Positions 19,848 to 31,350 of a stretch of 64,000 nucleotides of DNA are shown one piece after another (the stretch's first letter is position 1; every line of letters begins with the position of its first letter). The translations under genes and the position numbers were made by a program. The notes under the pieces are model-generated. The model worked only from the letters and a program-made list of their open reading frames with translations. It did no database searches and was not told the DNA's origin. Source of the stretch: Podospora comata (Eukaryota; Ascomycota; Sordariomycetes; Sordariales; Podosporaceae); NCBI GenBank assembly GCA_017354895.1, contig CP071496.1, forward strand, positions 1,488,001-1,552,000, written 5' to 3'.

Positions 19848-21603
19848 TGTGAGAGGCTTGCGGTTATGGAAGTAAAAGGAGTTAATTACGCAGTTGAGTT
19901 GTCCGGAAACGGTGTCGTTCTTGGTGTCGTTGATGGCGCGGGATGAGGTTAAAGGCGGGGTCGGCTCTGCAAGGTGTTGCCCCCTGACACCTGCGGGCCG
20001 GGCCAGCCTCCACCAGATGCCAAGAGATTGACCCCTCAATTCCCCCCGACCAACTTCACCCTTTCATTACACACCCCCGCTGTAGGTTCTTGTCGACGAT
20101 ACTCTTGTACGCGTCTTGTTTAAAATCGGGCATGCAAAATGAGACATTCTACCCCTGGGTCTCGGCGCTACCTGAGATTCCGGCTCTGATTCCAGTCGTG
20201 GATATGGTTTTGGGTGTAGTCTTTTAAGTGGGATTGCACATTACCTTCAGTTCAACCCTCACGGGTTAGGGCTAAGGTTTTCGGTTGGGGTTGCAGTTTT
20301 TCTAGTGTGTTTAGTCGAATCTAGCTTGTGGGCAGACCTCTGGGAGAGCTGGCCTGAGCGGTAGAATCCTAAATGTTGAAAGCAGTGGATGCATTTAATG
20401 ACGAAACGAGCTGAAAAGCAGGCTTAAAAACGTTTGATTCTGGTAAATACCTAAGGTAAATAAATAGGTATAGTTGGGCGCAGATTCAATGGTTAGTAGT
20501 ATTCTAGCTTTTCTTTTCTACTTATCTAAGCATTATAAATACCCATTCATCCTAGCTTCTGCTATCCACTATCCGAGCATTAAAAAGCTTAGTCTAAGCC
20601 TTTCTGCCCACAATCCAAGCATTACAAAGTCTTAGTTTAAACTTTTCCCGGCCACTATCCAAGTATTAGATATCCTTAGTTCAAATGTTTCAGGTCTTCA
20701 TCCCAGCCTTTCAAATTTGTAATGAAGCTTTTATAGCAATCTAGGGAGAGGTGTTCGAGAAGGGTACCTCGGGTTGTTGGTTGTTGTCTATTTATCATAG
20801 GGGGGACTTTTTGGAACCCATTTACTACTTGCAAGTTATCTTCCCAGTAATCCCCAAGTACCACCACCAGCAGCGACCGAGTAAAAAGAACAATTCACCA
20901 ACCACAATCAAAGAAGATGGTATATTCAAGTCGGAAAATGAGTCATATATAAGTTTCAGGTTATAGTTTGTCTTCGATCTTGATATTCAGAATTCTTGCA
21001 TTCTAGGTACTCCATGTCACTTTCCTCCCAGAACGGCCCATCAACTCGACCTCTCTGCGCTAGTCCAAAGCCTGATCTCCCATTAAAACCAGTTGCGTTA
21101 GGGTGCGACCTCCAAGGTGACCCATTAAAAGCTCAGCACCCTCGTTCGGGCCCGACCCGCATGTCCCCAGATCTGCTGCGCCGCACCACTGTTATGAAGA
21201 GCTCGGCGATAATCAGACCAGAGGGAGGCCACCAAGAGGCCAGGGCCAAAAAATCCATGCGGCGTGACTAACACAAGACGCCCTTCGGAGTCAGCCTAGT
21301 TGTGCTCTGCCAGTCCAACGAATGACCTCCACAAGGCCATCTCTAGTGACCTGCAAATCAAGCGATGCAAAACAGGTCGGCAGAAAAACCTGGAAAACAA
21401 GAAAAAGTGCTGTTGATTCCGAGTTCCGGATGACCTGATGGGATGTTATATACAGCCACGATAGACTTTTGTTTTCCTTTGCTGGACATATTTTACTCAA
21501 CTCATTTTGTGTACCAGTCGAAACATATCAGCTACGCACTTTTTAATCTCGTCATAACAACACAATCGCCATTACATAACCAAGTCATACACTCTAAATA
21601 ATC
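19848..21603. other. Intergenic region with a tandem repeat
   Basis: No gene is supported. 20524-20690 carries a 43-bp tandem repeat (separate entry). The plus-strand frames at 20751 and 20996 show no protein character. 21480-21603 is A/C-rich and probably the promoter and leader of the gene starting at 21604. Confidence 0.45.
20524..20690. repeat. 43-bp tandem repeat, about four diverged units
   Basis: Units share the pattern ccactatccaagcattaaa followed by a cttagt..aa..ttt half. The first unit is the most diverged; the last three begin near 20562, 20604 and 20647. The unit length and AT content suggest an old minisatellite in noncoding DNA. Confidence 0.6.
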
Positions 21604-22749
21604 ATGCCAACAACACACCTCGGCACCAAGGGGCAACCCCTGATCGCAGCAAAGTTAGCATTAGGGACCAACAATCAAAATTCACAACCTCAAGCAGATG
21701 CCTACATAGCCCATATGGTCCTATCCAACGGCTACGTAGCATACCGAGCAACTCTGACGAACTGGCTACCTGATTACCAATACCTACATCGAGCTCCCTG
21801 TCCCGAAGTCCCAGTTAACGGTGGCGAACATTGGAGACACGACAATCAGTCACAAGTCAAGCGAGATACTACGCTCGCCCTCTTACCGCACAAGCGCCTT
21901 GTTGTCTCCGAGGACTTTCCTCTAGGTAGCCCCTGGCCGAGCAATTGCGCCGCGAAGAAAGGCCACTTACGCGATGTCAAGGCTCTCAGCTCAAGTTCAT
22001 CAAAACTCACAGGAGAGAAGGAAATGGAGAACAAGGCGGTAAAGGAGACGGTTTGGTGGCTGAAGTTTGACTGTCGGGGTGTGCCGGAGGAAATGAAAGG
22101 AGCTATGCAAGAGGAGGATGAAGAGAAAGAACGAGTTAAGCAGCGACAGGCGGAGAAGGCAAGATTTCAGGGTGGGAGAATGGTGCAGAGAGGAAATGCA
22201 AAGGTGTGGAGAAAGGAACCTCGATTCAGGGGCAGTGGGAGAGTCGTGACGCTTGATGATCCTGTGAAAGATGGCAAGGAACTGGCCTTTGGAGAGCAAA
22301 TCCTGCCCAGTGACTTGTGGAGGGAAAACAGACGTTGGAATGCTCCAACTGTCGAGGAGGGTGAGGGAATGAGAATGGAGGATATCATTCGTGAGGAGCC
22401 GGCTTATACGATTAGAACAGTACAACAACGCACCCCGAAGAAGACTGTCAAGAAAACGATCAAGAAACGGGTCAGCTTCAAAACCCCGTTGGTGGAAGAG
22501 ATTCTGTACTTGCAACCACCTGAGCTCTTGCTACCGAATTCGGCTAGTGATTGTGGGTTGAGCGTGGGATCGGATAGCGGATGTGAATACGATGGTTTCC
22601 TCGACTTTTCCGAGGATGAGGCTCAGGGATGGGTGCCTGTTATGGTGCGAGAAGACCAAAAGGAAGAAGAGGAAGGGTGGGTATCCCTTACTGGGTCCTG
22701 GATGATGCTTGGCGGAGTGCCGGAGGAAAAGAAGATGGTGAAGTTGTAG
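21604..22749 (+). CDS. Hypothetical 381-residue protein with an RVxF-like PP1-docking motif
   Basis: A single exon; ATG at 21604 follows an A-rich leader and is the first in frame. The N-terminal third is mixed and includes LSNGYVAYRATLTNWLPDYQ. The middle is a charged helix (MQEEDEEKERVKQRQAEKAR). Near residue 280 PKKTVKKTIKK precedes RVSFKTPLVEEILYL, a textbook RVxF motif with basic residues before it and a hydrophobic/acidic stretch after it, as seen in protein phosphatase 1 regulators. The C-terminus is acidic (DFSEDEAQGW). There is no signal peptide or membrane segment. A role as a PP1-targeting or regulatory subunit is inference from this motif; the rest matches no family that I know. 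The gene itself is well supported by length and codon regularity. Confidence 0.65.
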   Translation: MPTTHLGTKGQPLIAAKLALGTNNQNSQPQADAYIAHMVLSNGYVAYRATLTNWLPDYQYLHRAPCPEVPVNGGEHWRHDNQSQVKRDTTLALLPHKRLVVSEDFPLGSPWPSNCAAKKGHLRDVKALSSSSSKLTGEKEMENKAVKETVWWLKFDCRGVPEEMKGAMQEEDEEKERVKQRQAEKARFQGGRMVQRGNAKVWRKEPRFRGSGRVVTLDDPVKDGKELAFGEQILPSDLWRENRRWNAPTVEEGEGMRMEDIIREEPAYTIRTVQQRTPKKTVKKTIKKRVSFKTPLVEEILYLQPPELLLPNSASDCGLSVGSDSGCEYDGFLDFSEDEAQGWVPVMVREDQKEEEEGWVSLTGSWMMLGGVPEEKKMVKL

Positions 22750-23546
22750 GATAGGGAAAGTTGGCACAGAGAGTGATCTCAGTTAGAATAGGTAGATAGG
22801 TAGCAATCGCAACAGAGGTACCGAACATGATTGGGAATGAACTTTGGACATACCTCAATTCCGATGAGCCAAGCCTGGCCAAGTGTTTTTATCATGGTCA
22901 ATGATCGTGTCCAAGCCTTACTCGGAGAATTCAAGCCTCATGGTGACATCGGACGGCAGTCAACTTCTTGACACCTGCCGGTTGAGGTACCGAAAACAAC
23001 TAAAAAGTCTTACCATCGCGATCTGCCTCAGGGGTTGGGTTGCAGCGAACAAGACCCTGTTGTGTGTCACATGAAAAAGGGCAGCCTATCATAGTGATGA
23101 AACAAGCAGCTCCCAGGAGTCGGGGGCAAACTTTGCCCCGCTAATCCTGGATGCCCCGTCTCATAGGGCGTATCAGATCCAGGGGATCTAGCATCACCAG
23201 CAAATAAACGCTGTGGATGGTCAACGTCCCTGGTATGGCACCCTGACATCCGTGCTGCACACAGCCCAACCGATGGGCAGCGTTCAATTCTTCATCTCGA
23301 CTCAGGGGCACGCCGAGATGCGCGCTTAGCTCCCATGATGAACAAAGAGGATCGGCTGTTGAAAACAAGCTTAATACTTGGGCACCGCCCTACTTTCAAT
23401 GTAGTTAGAGTAAGATCGGGGTATCTCAACATTGCAAGTGTCAGATGATGTTGTGAAAAGCATCGCCCTCGATCCTTCCTTCCTTCCATTCAAGATATAC
23501 ACAGTCGTTCCTTCCCTTTCAATTCTTTCATACCAACCATCAGGTC
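22750..23546. other. Intergenic region upstream of the secreted-protein gene
   Basis: No coding frame is convincing. The last 100 bases contain tccttccttcc and C/T-rich runs typical of a fungal promoter leader before the ATG at 23547. Confidence 0.5.
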
Positions 23547-25407
23547 ATGGTTCGCCTGCACCTTCCTTTCGCTGCTGCCTTGGCGCACAGCATTTCTGCT
23601 CTTGCTAGCGCGATTCCACATGTTTCGCCCAACACCATCATTGACACTCGCGACGTGAGCTCATCATCTATCGAAGACACAGTCTTGGCAAAACCCAACA
23701 CTGTCATCCTGAAGCCCATTCGTTTTCCCCGCCCGGTAAATATCAGACGTGAGCTCCGAGCTGCCTTTTCGCTCAAGTCCGAAGAGACTCTTTACTGGTC
23801 TGGCGAGGACGGCACCATCGCCAAGCTTCGCATCGAAACCGCCGGCGAAAACGAAAATCTCGTGAACCTCGAGCTCATCGACGACCTCATCACCCAAGTC
23901 AGCTGTCCCCAGACCGACGGCGAGTTGAAGCTTACCTTTTCCGAGGAAGCCGACTTTGACGAAGCAGAAGATATATGGCAGTGGGTCAACAAGAAGCCTG
24001 ACAACCACTTCTTCCTGCTTGTTGGTGATGGTGCTTGTGGCAGCAACGCCGAGCGTATCATCTACAATGTCACTGGGCTGATCTATAATGACGAGAAGGA
24101 AACTGCTATCTTGAGTGTTGAGCAAACAACGTGGAAGAAAGCGGCACATACTTTTGACTTGACCATCGGCCGGCCGGCGGTCCCTCCTAGTGAGATTAAA
24201 AAGAGGCAGTTCTTCAAGGATGCGTGGAACAAAATCAAAGATGGGCTTACTAAGGTCGGAGAAAAGATCAAGGAGACCGCCGACAAGGTCATTGGGAAAG
24301 TAAAGGAGAAGGTCGAGGAGATTCCAGCTGTTACCGTTCCTGTGCTAGGTGAGGTGAACCCGTTCGACCCAGCTTTTAACCCCGATTTCTCGATTCCGTT
24401 CGAGTCGAATCTCACGGCAAAGACGATCTCGCTCTCTCGGGACCAAATCGACGCTTCAGCTACATGTGTCAGCTGCTTTACGACCGGGTCATTGCTCATT
24501 GAGGCAAGGTTTGCGGCCAAGGCGTTCAAGCTATCCGAGGCCAACGTGGAGATCTCTTTGTCCGACGAGCTGGCGGCCACTGCCATTGTTGCTCTGAAGG
24601 CGCAAGGCAGTGTGTTGAACGGGGCTGCCTTGTCACAGAGTATTCCGATCTTTGAGTTCTCGCCTGCGGGTATTGCTATCCCTGGTGTGCTCACTCTGGG
24701 CCCAACAGTGGCTATCTCTTTAGGTGCTGAGCTTGGTGAGCTGAAGGGGAGTCTTGGCGTCACCCTGGGGGGCACGGCTAGCCTGCCCAAGGGGTCAACT
24801 GCCAAGCTTGACTTTTTGAATGAGACCAGAATGAGTAAGAGCGGTTGGGAGATCACGTTTGAGGAGCAGCCCCTGAAGGTGGACGCAAATGTTGAAGCTC
24901 GCGCTTCGGCTTTCCTTAAGGGCTCGATCGGGATGGAAGTCAGTGTTGTTGGTAAGTAAACAGTTCTCTCCACTGGTGTGAAGATATCATCTCAGCTCAC
25001 ACTCTTATAGAAACGGGCTTTGCTGCTGAGTTGACTGCGAAAGCGCCAACTTTGTCTGCGTCTTTAAAGACAATCACTTGTTTGTCTGCCCTTCCCCAAG
25101 AGACGCTGATTCACGATTGGCTTTGGCTAACATGGTGGGCAGCTGCGACTTGCACGGCTTGTGGAGGCTTTCAGAACGGCTTCCAGGGTAGTCTCAATCT
25201 TGGGGCATCGGTGGGTGTCGGCCTGACAAGGAAGAGTTCCGGAGTAGATGTACCATTATGGAACATGAATTTTGGAGTCAGTTTCCCTTATTGTCTGGCA
25301 TTGATTAGTGATAGCTGATTCGTTAATAGGAAGCCAACACTTTGGAACTTGCCGGATTCTGTGAGGGTTTTGGGCCACAGGGAGATCGGTGTCTGGCTAT
25401 CATCTGA
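23547..25407 (+). CDS. Large secreted protein (DUF7029/DUF7223-like) with a Kex2 site and amphipathic helix
   Basis: Three exons, 23547-24951, 25011-25276 and 25330-25407, give 582 residues. Introns are 59 nt (GTAAGT...TATAG) and 53 nt (GTCAGT...AATAG), and the frame is kept. Residues 1-22 are a signal peptide (HLPFAAALAHSISALASAIP). The N-terminal domain (about 50-200) has ETLYWSGEDGTIAKLRIETA and the NHFFLLVGDGACG block seen in fungal DUF7029 proteins. Lys218-Lys219-Arg220 is a Kex2 site, followed by a Lys-rich amphipathic helix (AWNKIKDGLTKVGEKIKETA). The C-terminal domain (about 285-555) is beta-rich, with TCVSCFTTGSLLIEARF and CTACGGFQNGF, like DUF7223. These proteins are secreted or wall-associated; their function is unknown. 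The third exon (EANTLELAGFCEG) depends on the less common GTCAGT donor. Confidence 0.75.
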
Positions 25408-25819
25408 TACTTGTCAATTCATCCACCTCATCATTATTGCATCCAATTCAAGGCAGACCTCTGGTGATTCTCTCTATTCTAGAGCCTTGTCTTGCGGCTC
25501 TTGCCAAGCATCTTGTTGGTACAGTAAACTAAGGCGATACTATTACCTACATATTTCACCAACAGTTGATACCCAACTGGACCAGGTAACCAACCAGAGC
25601 ATTGCAATATTTATCGAGGATAAGCCTCAAGGTCTGCCTTCAACGGATATGTGGCTATGCAGCTGACTGGGCGGTAGGATTGCAGATGCATATGCATTGA
25701 GTGCTAGCGGAAAGACGGCCACATGAGCCTGGTCGAGGCACATATACCTTGCACATCAGCCTCCTACATCACCACTTGAGTTCTGGTTTTGGACTATTCT
25801 TTTGCAAATCTTTGGTACC
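25408..25819. other. Intergenic region
   Basis: It contains the 3' flank of the secreted-protein gene and the upstream side of the first ankyrin-type remnant. Short open frames here (25349-25666, 25701-25901) have no protein character of their own. Confidence 0.4.
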
Positions 25820-28201
25820 TTTGACAACATTCTCGATCTGGTTACATCTATTGCTAGCTTCGCCTACCAGACCTTTTGACCTACAACGGCCTGGGAGATG
25901 ATGCCAAAGATCTCGCGAAAGAGATCAAAAGTATCTCAGGGAAAACAAGCACGTGTAAAAAGGTCTATGAGCGGATCTATTCAGGGGCGATTCGGGTCTC
26001 CTTCCCCGAGCAGTTGCAGCGAAGATTGATTACCAGTTTGGAAAGATGTCAGAAGACGTTGTCAGAAGCTGAGGAGAAGTCAAACAAGCTTCTCAAAAGT
26101 CGAAGCCGCAAACTCCTCCAAGTTCTAGACCCCGATGAGGTGAAAAGGTTGAGGGAAAATTTGCGGTCGAGAGACAAAGACCTGCGATCAGTTGTGGAGG
26201 ACATCCACCTGTAAGTCGCTTTTTCTTCTGGCCAGTGGTACTGTCTCTTTCATCTATTCCAGTGAGAGGTCTTGGCTATATGATACTTCATGCCTACATC
26301 ATGCAAGGGCAACCGTCCGCTGACATCGGGTACTCAAAACAGGGAGATAGGCGCCCAAACACTCAAAGACGTGCGCCAAATTAAAGACATGTCCTACCAG
26401 ACCAAGCATATCTCTCGCCAAGCAAGAGACACGGCCGACCAAACAAAAAGAATGACCTCCAAATTACAAAGTGACGTCCAAAAAAAAACGACGCCGTAGC
26501 CTGCCAAACACAGGCCACTGTCCTCAATATCGAATCCCAACTCAAAAAACTCATCAAGGCATCCCGCGCACCGAGTCCAGGACGCCAATTTGCAGATTGG
26601 GTTCCGCCATTGGTGAGGACACTTTTGCTCAACGGTGAGAGCGTCGACAAGCGACAACTGCCTAACAGATACACTGCTCTACAAAATGTTTGTAGTGACC
26701 CCGATCAATCCGACAACAAAATTGCTCTTGTCAGCTTTCTTCTCGATGAGGGGGCTGATCCAAAGCTTACCACTGAAGGTGCTCAGTCAACATTCCTACA
26801 CCTCGCTGCCTACAACAACAACATGAAAGCACTGAAGGCTATCAAGAGAAGCTTGGTACCGGACGACGACGGACCTGCTGATGCAAGACACTCGCCGCTC
26901 GAGCTACAAAGCTTCTTGTATTCACCAAGGAACAAGAGGTGACTACACTACCCCGTCGACCTTCAACCTCGATGAGTATGGTGTCAACCGTGCAGCGCTA
27001 TAGACGCCACAAAAAGGAAGGGAAGAGTCTCCTATATAAGGCCAACAAGAACGGTAGGAATGTCCTTTACATGGTTGCTTGGGAGGCAGCACCTGAGGCG
27101 GCCGAGTTTTTGGTTACCTAGATTGTGAGAGAGAGGCTGAGTGAGCGGTTGGTTAGGGAGCAGAACGACAAGGGAAGAACGCCTTGGGATGTCTTGTCTG
27201 GAAAATTTTCCAGGGGAGATAAGGATGAAAGAGCGTTCAGGAAGATGAAGACTGCGTTAGAAAAGGCGGGTGCCCACTTGGCTGCAGCTCAAGAGAAGGA
27301 ACTAGCAAAGGAGGTACAGGCTAAGGCGCTACCTCAAGTCGACGAGCAACATGAAGGTACAAAGAATGTGTCAAAGACCACTCCACGCCAGCAACCACGC
27401 CGGAGCCCGCCTCGAGGCAGGTCTGAGGTTCGATCTCCGCAGAAGCACGAGGACCGTGGTCGGAATACAACCCCAGACTCAGGTCAACGACAGAATGACC
27501 AAAGCCATCTCAAATATCCAGATCGTAGAGATGATGACCGGTCACTGGGAAAGAGCGACAGCCGCCGTGGAAGATCCAAGGCACCTACGAAGGACGCCAG
27601 CCAGAACAGGACCAACAGACAACGGTCGAACAGTCTACAGGTCGCCAGACAGGATGTGCGCACAAATAAGATTTCGAGTCACAAAGTGACACCTAACACT
27701 GGCAGGAGCGACAAAGCGGCCGGTGAGAAACAAAAACCCAGAAAGAATACACCAAAACCTCGAGGTGTTCATTCAAGCCAGACGAACAAGCCACCACCAA
27801 GTCGAGATACTAGAGCAGCCAATTTACCGCCCCCCGTGAACCAGAGGAGCAGGTCCCCAAATACCTTGCCTGATTTGAAGCAAGATGCCAAATGCAAGAT
27901 GCGTCTAGTGTCATCTCAAAGTGAAAGCCAAAAGAAGCCTAAGAGTAGAGTCTCTACTGGCGAGGTCAGAAAAAGCACGAGGAGTGCTGGGCGGGATACA
28001 GCATCCATAAATGGGGCTCACAGCGAGAAAAGAGGTGCTGCTCGGAATAAAAAAGACTTAGGTGGTGATCTTTGGAATCAAGTGTTGCCATCAAAGGACA
28101 GTCTTGTAGAAGCAGGTCCTCAGTTTGGTCAGATGTTACACACTGAACGTCTTATCAAGAAGTGGTTGGACAGTGTTCCAGTTAATTGTGGCTTTTATTG
28201 A
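25820..28201 (+). pseudogene. Ankyrin-type protein with N-terminal helical domain, copy 1 (fossil)
   Basis: Pieces in a single order on the plus strand make up a broken gene. First comes a helical N-terminal domain (LTYNGLGDDAKDLAKEIKSI, ERCQKTLSEAEEKSNKLL), which resembles the N-terminal modules of fungal STAND and ankyrin proteins. It is followed by an intron with donor at 26211, then a coiled stretch (IKDMSYQTKHISRQARDTAD). Ankyrin repeats follow (LVSFLLDEGADPKLTTEGA, STFLHLAAYNNNMKALKAIK, GRNVLYMVAWEAAPEAAEFL), then a long basic, disordered tail with Arg/Ser/Pro-rich sequence ending at 28201. There are at least three breaks in the frame and no clear start codon. It is a diverged tandem copy of 28722-30236. 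Such domain combinations are known from self/non-self recognition and cell-death proteins in fungi; that role is only a possibility here. Confidence 0.55.
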
Positions 28202-28721
28202 TGAGTTGGACTTGGAATAGCCTACCTAGGAATAAAAGATAAGAGATCTCTAGATGTTAATTGAATCTGAGTGTGCACACAACCAACATTATAGCGAAAA
28301 TATGATCTTCAAAGCTATAATTGGTGTGCTGAAGGCTCTCGGCTTTCTTTGTAGCGTTTTATGTTTCTTGTCCTTATTGTAGCATGAAGCATGAAGCGTG
28401 TGGTCAGAGTAGTTTCAGGAGTAAGAAAAGGCCTCCATAGGGAAGTGAGGCTCTGCTGCCCAAGGGGGGCGCAGTCGTGTTGATCCCCTATCATGTCAGC
28501 ACAGTGAGCCGCAAACATGCTGCTCAAGGGCCAACTGAATCCGACCTTGAGGCTGTGTCCACATTCGCGAGGGCAATCTGTAGGAGTCTAAATCGCAAAT
28601 CATCTTCGGATTGCCACCGCTACCCCCGTCCAATCCTCAATCCACTCTTGCCCACCTTAACTCAAGGCCATCTTTGCCGTTTGTGCTTCAGCACAGAAAT
28701 CACTCACAGTCAAATCACACA
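28202..28721. other. Spacer between the two ankyrin-type copies
   Basis: No gene is recognised. The C/A-rich 100 bases before the ATG at 28722 resemble a 5' leader. Confidence 0.45.
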
Positions 28722-30236
28722 ATGTTGAATCAAATCATCATCTTGCAGGATTCCGCCCAGCGGCTCTCGACGACCTACAACAGCCTGACCTACCGTGTCC
28801 TATGCAGTGATAACAGTTTCAGAGATCTTGCCAATAGCATCAAGGCCGTCTCCGTGGCACTAGACTCCTGCAGAGGCATTCTTGAACAGCTTAGGTCTGG
28901 TACTACCAGCATCCCTATAACCACTGATCTCTCCCCGCGACTTGAGGCGAACCTTGAGGAGTGCAAGGTGGCCTTTGCGGACGCCAATGAGAAGGCAAAA
29001 AAGATGATGCCCCAGCAAAGTTTCACAAAGCTGTGTTGTACGGCAGTGAGGATGTTGGTAATAGTTGATGATATTGTTAAGTACTCGAACAAACAACTCT
29101 AGAGAGCAAAACCTTTCCCTTATCCTTTCCATATATGTGGGCCCCAGGGCCAAAGCCCTAGAGCAACCTGATTGCCAGTCCCACAGGAGTATTGCTCCCA
29201 CAAGCTGTATGAGATATATCAACTTGCTGAGATGCATCGGTTGACGAGTCGGTTGTATGCGAGGGAACGGGAGATTTATCGGGTTGTTCAGGCTGTTAGG
29301 TTGTATGTGATCCCCCAAACCTCCATGTCTATACCAGTTTCACGGAAGGTTTGTGTGCTGACGCGCCGTCGACGACATCTAGACAAATAGCCTTACCGCT
29401 TCTACAAACTCCCCAAAACATCCTCTCCAACGCGCGACAGCCATTCAGTCAACCTCTCCCAATCTGAGGTATCCAACCCGGCCTTCAATTCCAACCCCAG
29501 AGATTCCAATGGTAATTCAACACGCCCAACATCAACGAAAAGTCCCCCAGAACCGGGCACACCGCCCTCCACGACATGTGCACCACCACCGGGAAAAGCA
29601 CCAAAGACCACCACCGTCATCGAGTCCCTCCTAGAAAAAGGGGCCGACCCAACCGCCACGCTGAACGCGGCCTCTTCTCGGTTAACAGCCATACACCTCG
29701 CGTCGTATCACAACAACGTGGCCGCGCTGGAAGCCATCAAAGAAAGCATGACAACTACCAGAACATTTACATACACGCCTCAATATCAAATAAACACCCG
29801 ATACACCCAATTCCAGCCCACCAATTACACCGGCCAGTGGAAGTGGAAAAATCTGCTCAAACAAAAAGATTTCCGGGGTATGACCCCCCTTCACTGGGCG
29901 GCTACTGGTGTCTGTCCTGAGGCGATAGAGTTCTCACTCAAAGAGGTGGAGGACGCCGGGTTGAGGTAGGAGGTGATCGATAGCAAGGATAGAGAGGGGA
30001 GGACGGCATTGCTTGTTGTGGGGCTGGGGTGTAATAAGCTTGGGGATAAAGACGCGGTGACAAAGATTGCAAAGGCTTTCGTGAAGGCGGGGGCGAGCCC
30101 TGATGTGGCGGATTGGAGGGGGCAGATGCCGAGGGGGATGCTGACCGATCTTGAGATTGAGAAGCCTGCTTTTCCACAGAAGGAGCAGCAGACATATGGT
30201 ATTGCCGGGGGATACTATCAGGGTTATGGTGGTTAA
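28722..30236 (+). pseudogene. Ankyrin-type protein with N-terminal helical domain, copy 2 (fossil)
   Basis: It starts at ATG 28722 (MLNQIIILQDSAQRLSTTYN). The N-terminal helical domain (FRDLANSIKAVSVALDSC, RLEANLEECKVAFADANEKA) aligns with that of copy 1, and the block LAEMHRLTSRLYAREREIY ends at a GTATGT donor in the position where copy 1 has a GTAAGT donor, so the intron is shared. A Ser/Pro-rich linker leads to ankyrin repeats: VIESLLEKGADPTATLNAAS, LTAIHLASYHNNVAALEAIK, GMTPLHWAATGVCPEAIEF and KAFVKAGASPDVADWRGQMP. More than one break interrupts the frame. Copy 2 lacks the long basic tail of copy 1. It is a relic of a duplicated gene; the ancestral function is not known. Confidence 0.55.
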
Positions 30237-30730
30237 CAATGGTACAGGTATCAGGGATATTAAGGAGGGGGGCAACAAAGTGATGGTTTGCCGGTTTGGG
30301 GAGGGACTAGCTACCAAGGAGGTTGGACTAGGTGAGGCCATAATTCGAGTTGTGAGAAGTTAACTCCAAATGGTATTTTTGAAGCTATCACCAGCTTTGT
30401 CGTTGATCTCGGGATGGACGCCACATTGGGGTGAAATTGCCGAGCAAGGGTCCAGTTCTGCTCTCAGCGCTAGCAGGGGCCATTTGCAGATCTTGACCCC
30501 ACAATCTGGCACTTGACAGGCAGGGGGTTGTCCCCTTGGATTGACCCTTGATGACTCAGTTCCGCCAAAAAAACTGTGAGGAAATATCTGAAGAGCTAGA
30601 GAAAAGTATTATGTTCTTGACCAAAACAAACAAATACAAACAAAGTAGCAGAGGTATCATAGCTAAGCCGCAACCCATTATCCATCAGCAAATTCCCCAA
30701 GTATCTCGTCATGCACATCGCTCCGTCCGT
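30237..30730. other. Intergenic region
   Basis: Lies between the second ankyrin-type remnant and the 3' end of the PLAC8 gene. The frame at 30548-30874 overlaps the PLAC8 gene antisense and is a shadow. Nothing else is seen. Confidence 0.45.
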
Positions 30731-31350
30731 CTACTGCTTCTGCTCAGGCACAACCATGACCTCCGCAGCTTTGTACTGCTCCTGAATCCCATTCTGGCTC
30801 TGCTCCCCAGAAGCCCTCAACTCAGCCTCCTTATCCATCTGCACAATACCACAGCACCCGCAGCAGCACGCTAAAGCAACGTCCACCGCGCAGCTCCCCT
30901 GAAGGTTGTATTTGGCTCTGAAATCCGCTCTCTGAATTGCCATGGGAAGCCATTGCATACAGACGGCTGTTGAACCGCAGAAGAGAAGGCACTGGATCTA
31001 TGTTAACAATCCATCAACGGCAATAATATGACAGAGCCCAAATATACCGAAGTATTGATAGGTTCATAGCCTCTCAAACTGGCGCTCTTGTTGACCCTGT
31101 GATGCGTCCTGCCAAACACCACGCATGGCAAGCACCAAGTCATAAGACATGTCTCGAGCGGGTTGATAAAATTCCAGAAGTTGTGTGTCCATGGCTGGGC
31201 GGTGGCCGGCGACTTGGAGTTGAAGTGCTCTGAGGGTGCGGCGAAGACCTTGTTGAACTTGTCTTTCCACTCGGCGACGTCGGCGTCGGAGATGGGACCA
31301 GCGGCCTGGGTGAAAGGGGCAGCAGCGGCTTTGGGAGCGGGAGTGGCCAT
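30731..31350 (-). CDS. PLAC8 family cysteine-rich protein
   Basis: Two exons, 31350-31048 and 30997-30731, with a 50-nt intron (GTATAT to CATAG), give 189 residues. After a Pro/Ala-rich start, the domain opens with NPLETCLMTWCLPCVVFGRT, the PLAC8 CxxxxCxPC signature, and continues with ASLRGYEPINTS across the junction into CLLFCGSTAVCMQWLPMAIQ, RADFRAKYNLQGSC and DVALACCCGCCGIVQMDKEA. Both Cys clusters and the R-x-K-Y-x-L-x-G-S-C core are present, so the domain is complete. Family members sit at the plasma membrane with one or two short hydrophobic segments and have been linked to cadmium resistance, Ca2+ influx and organ-size control in other organisms; the role in moulds is unknown. The acidic/Gln-rich tail is variable. 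Confidence 0.85.
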
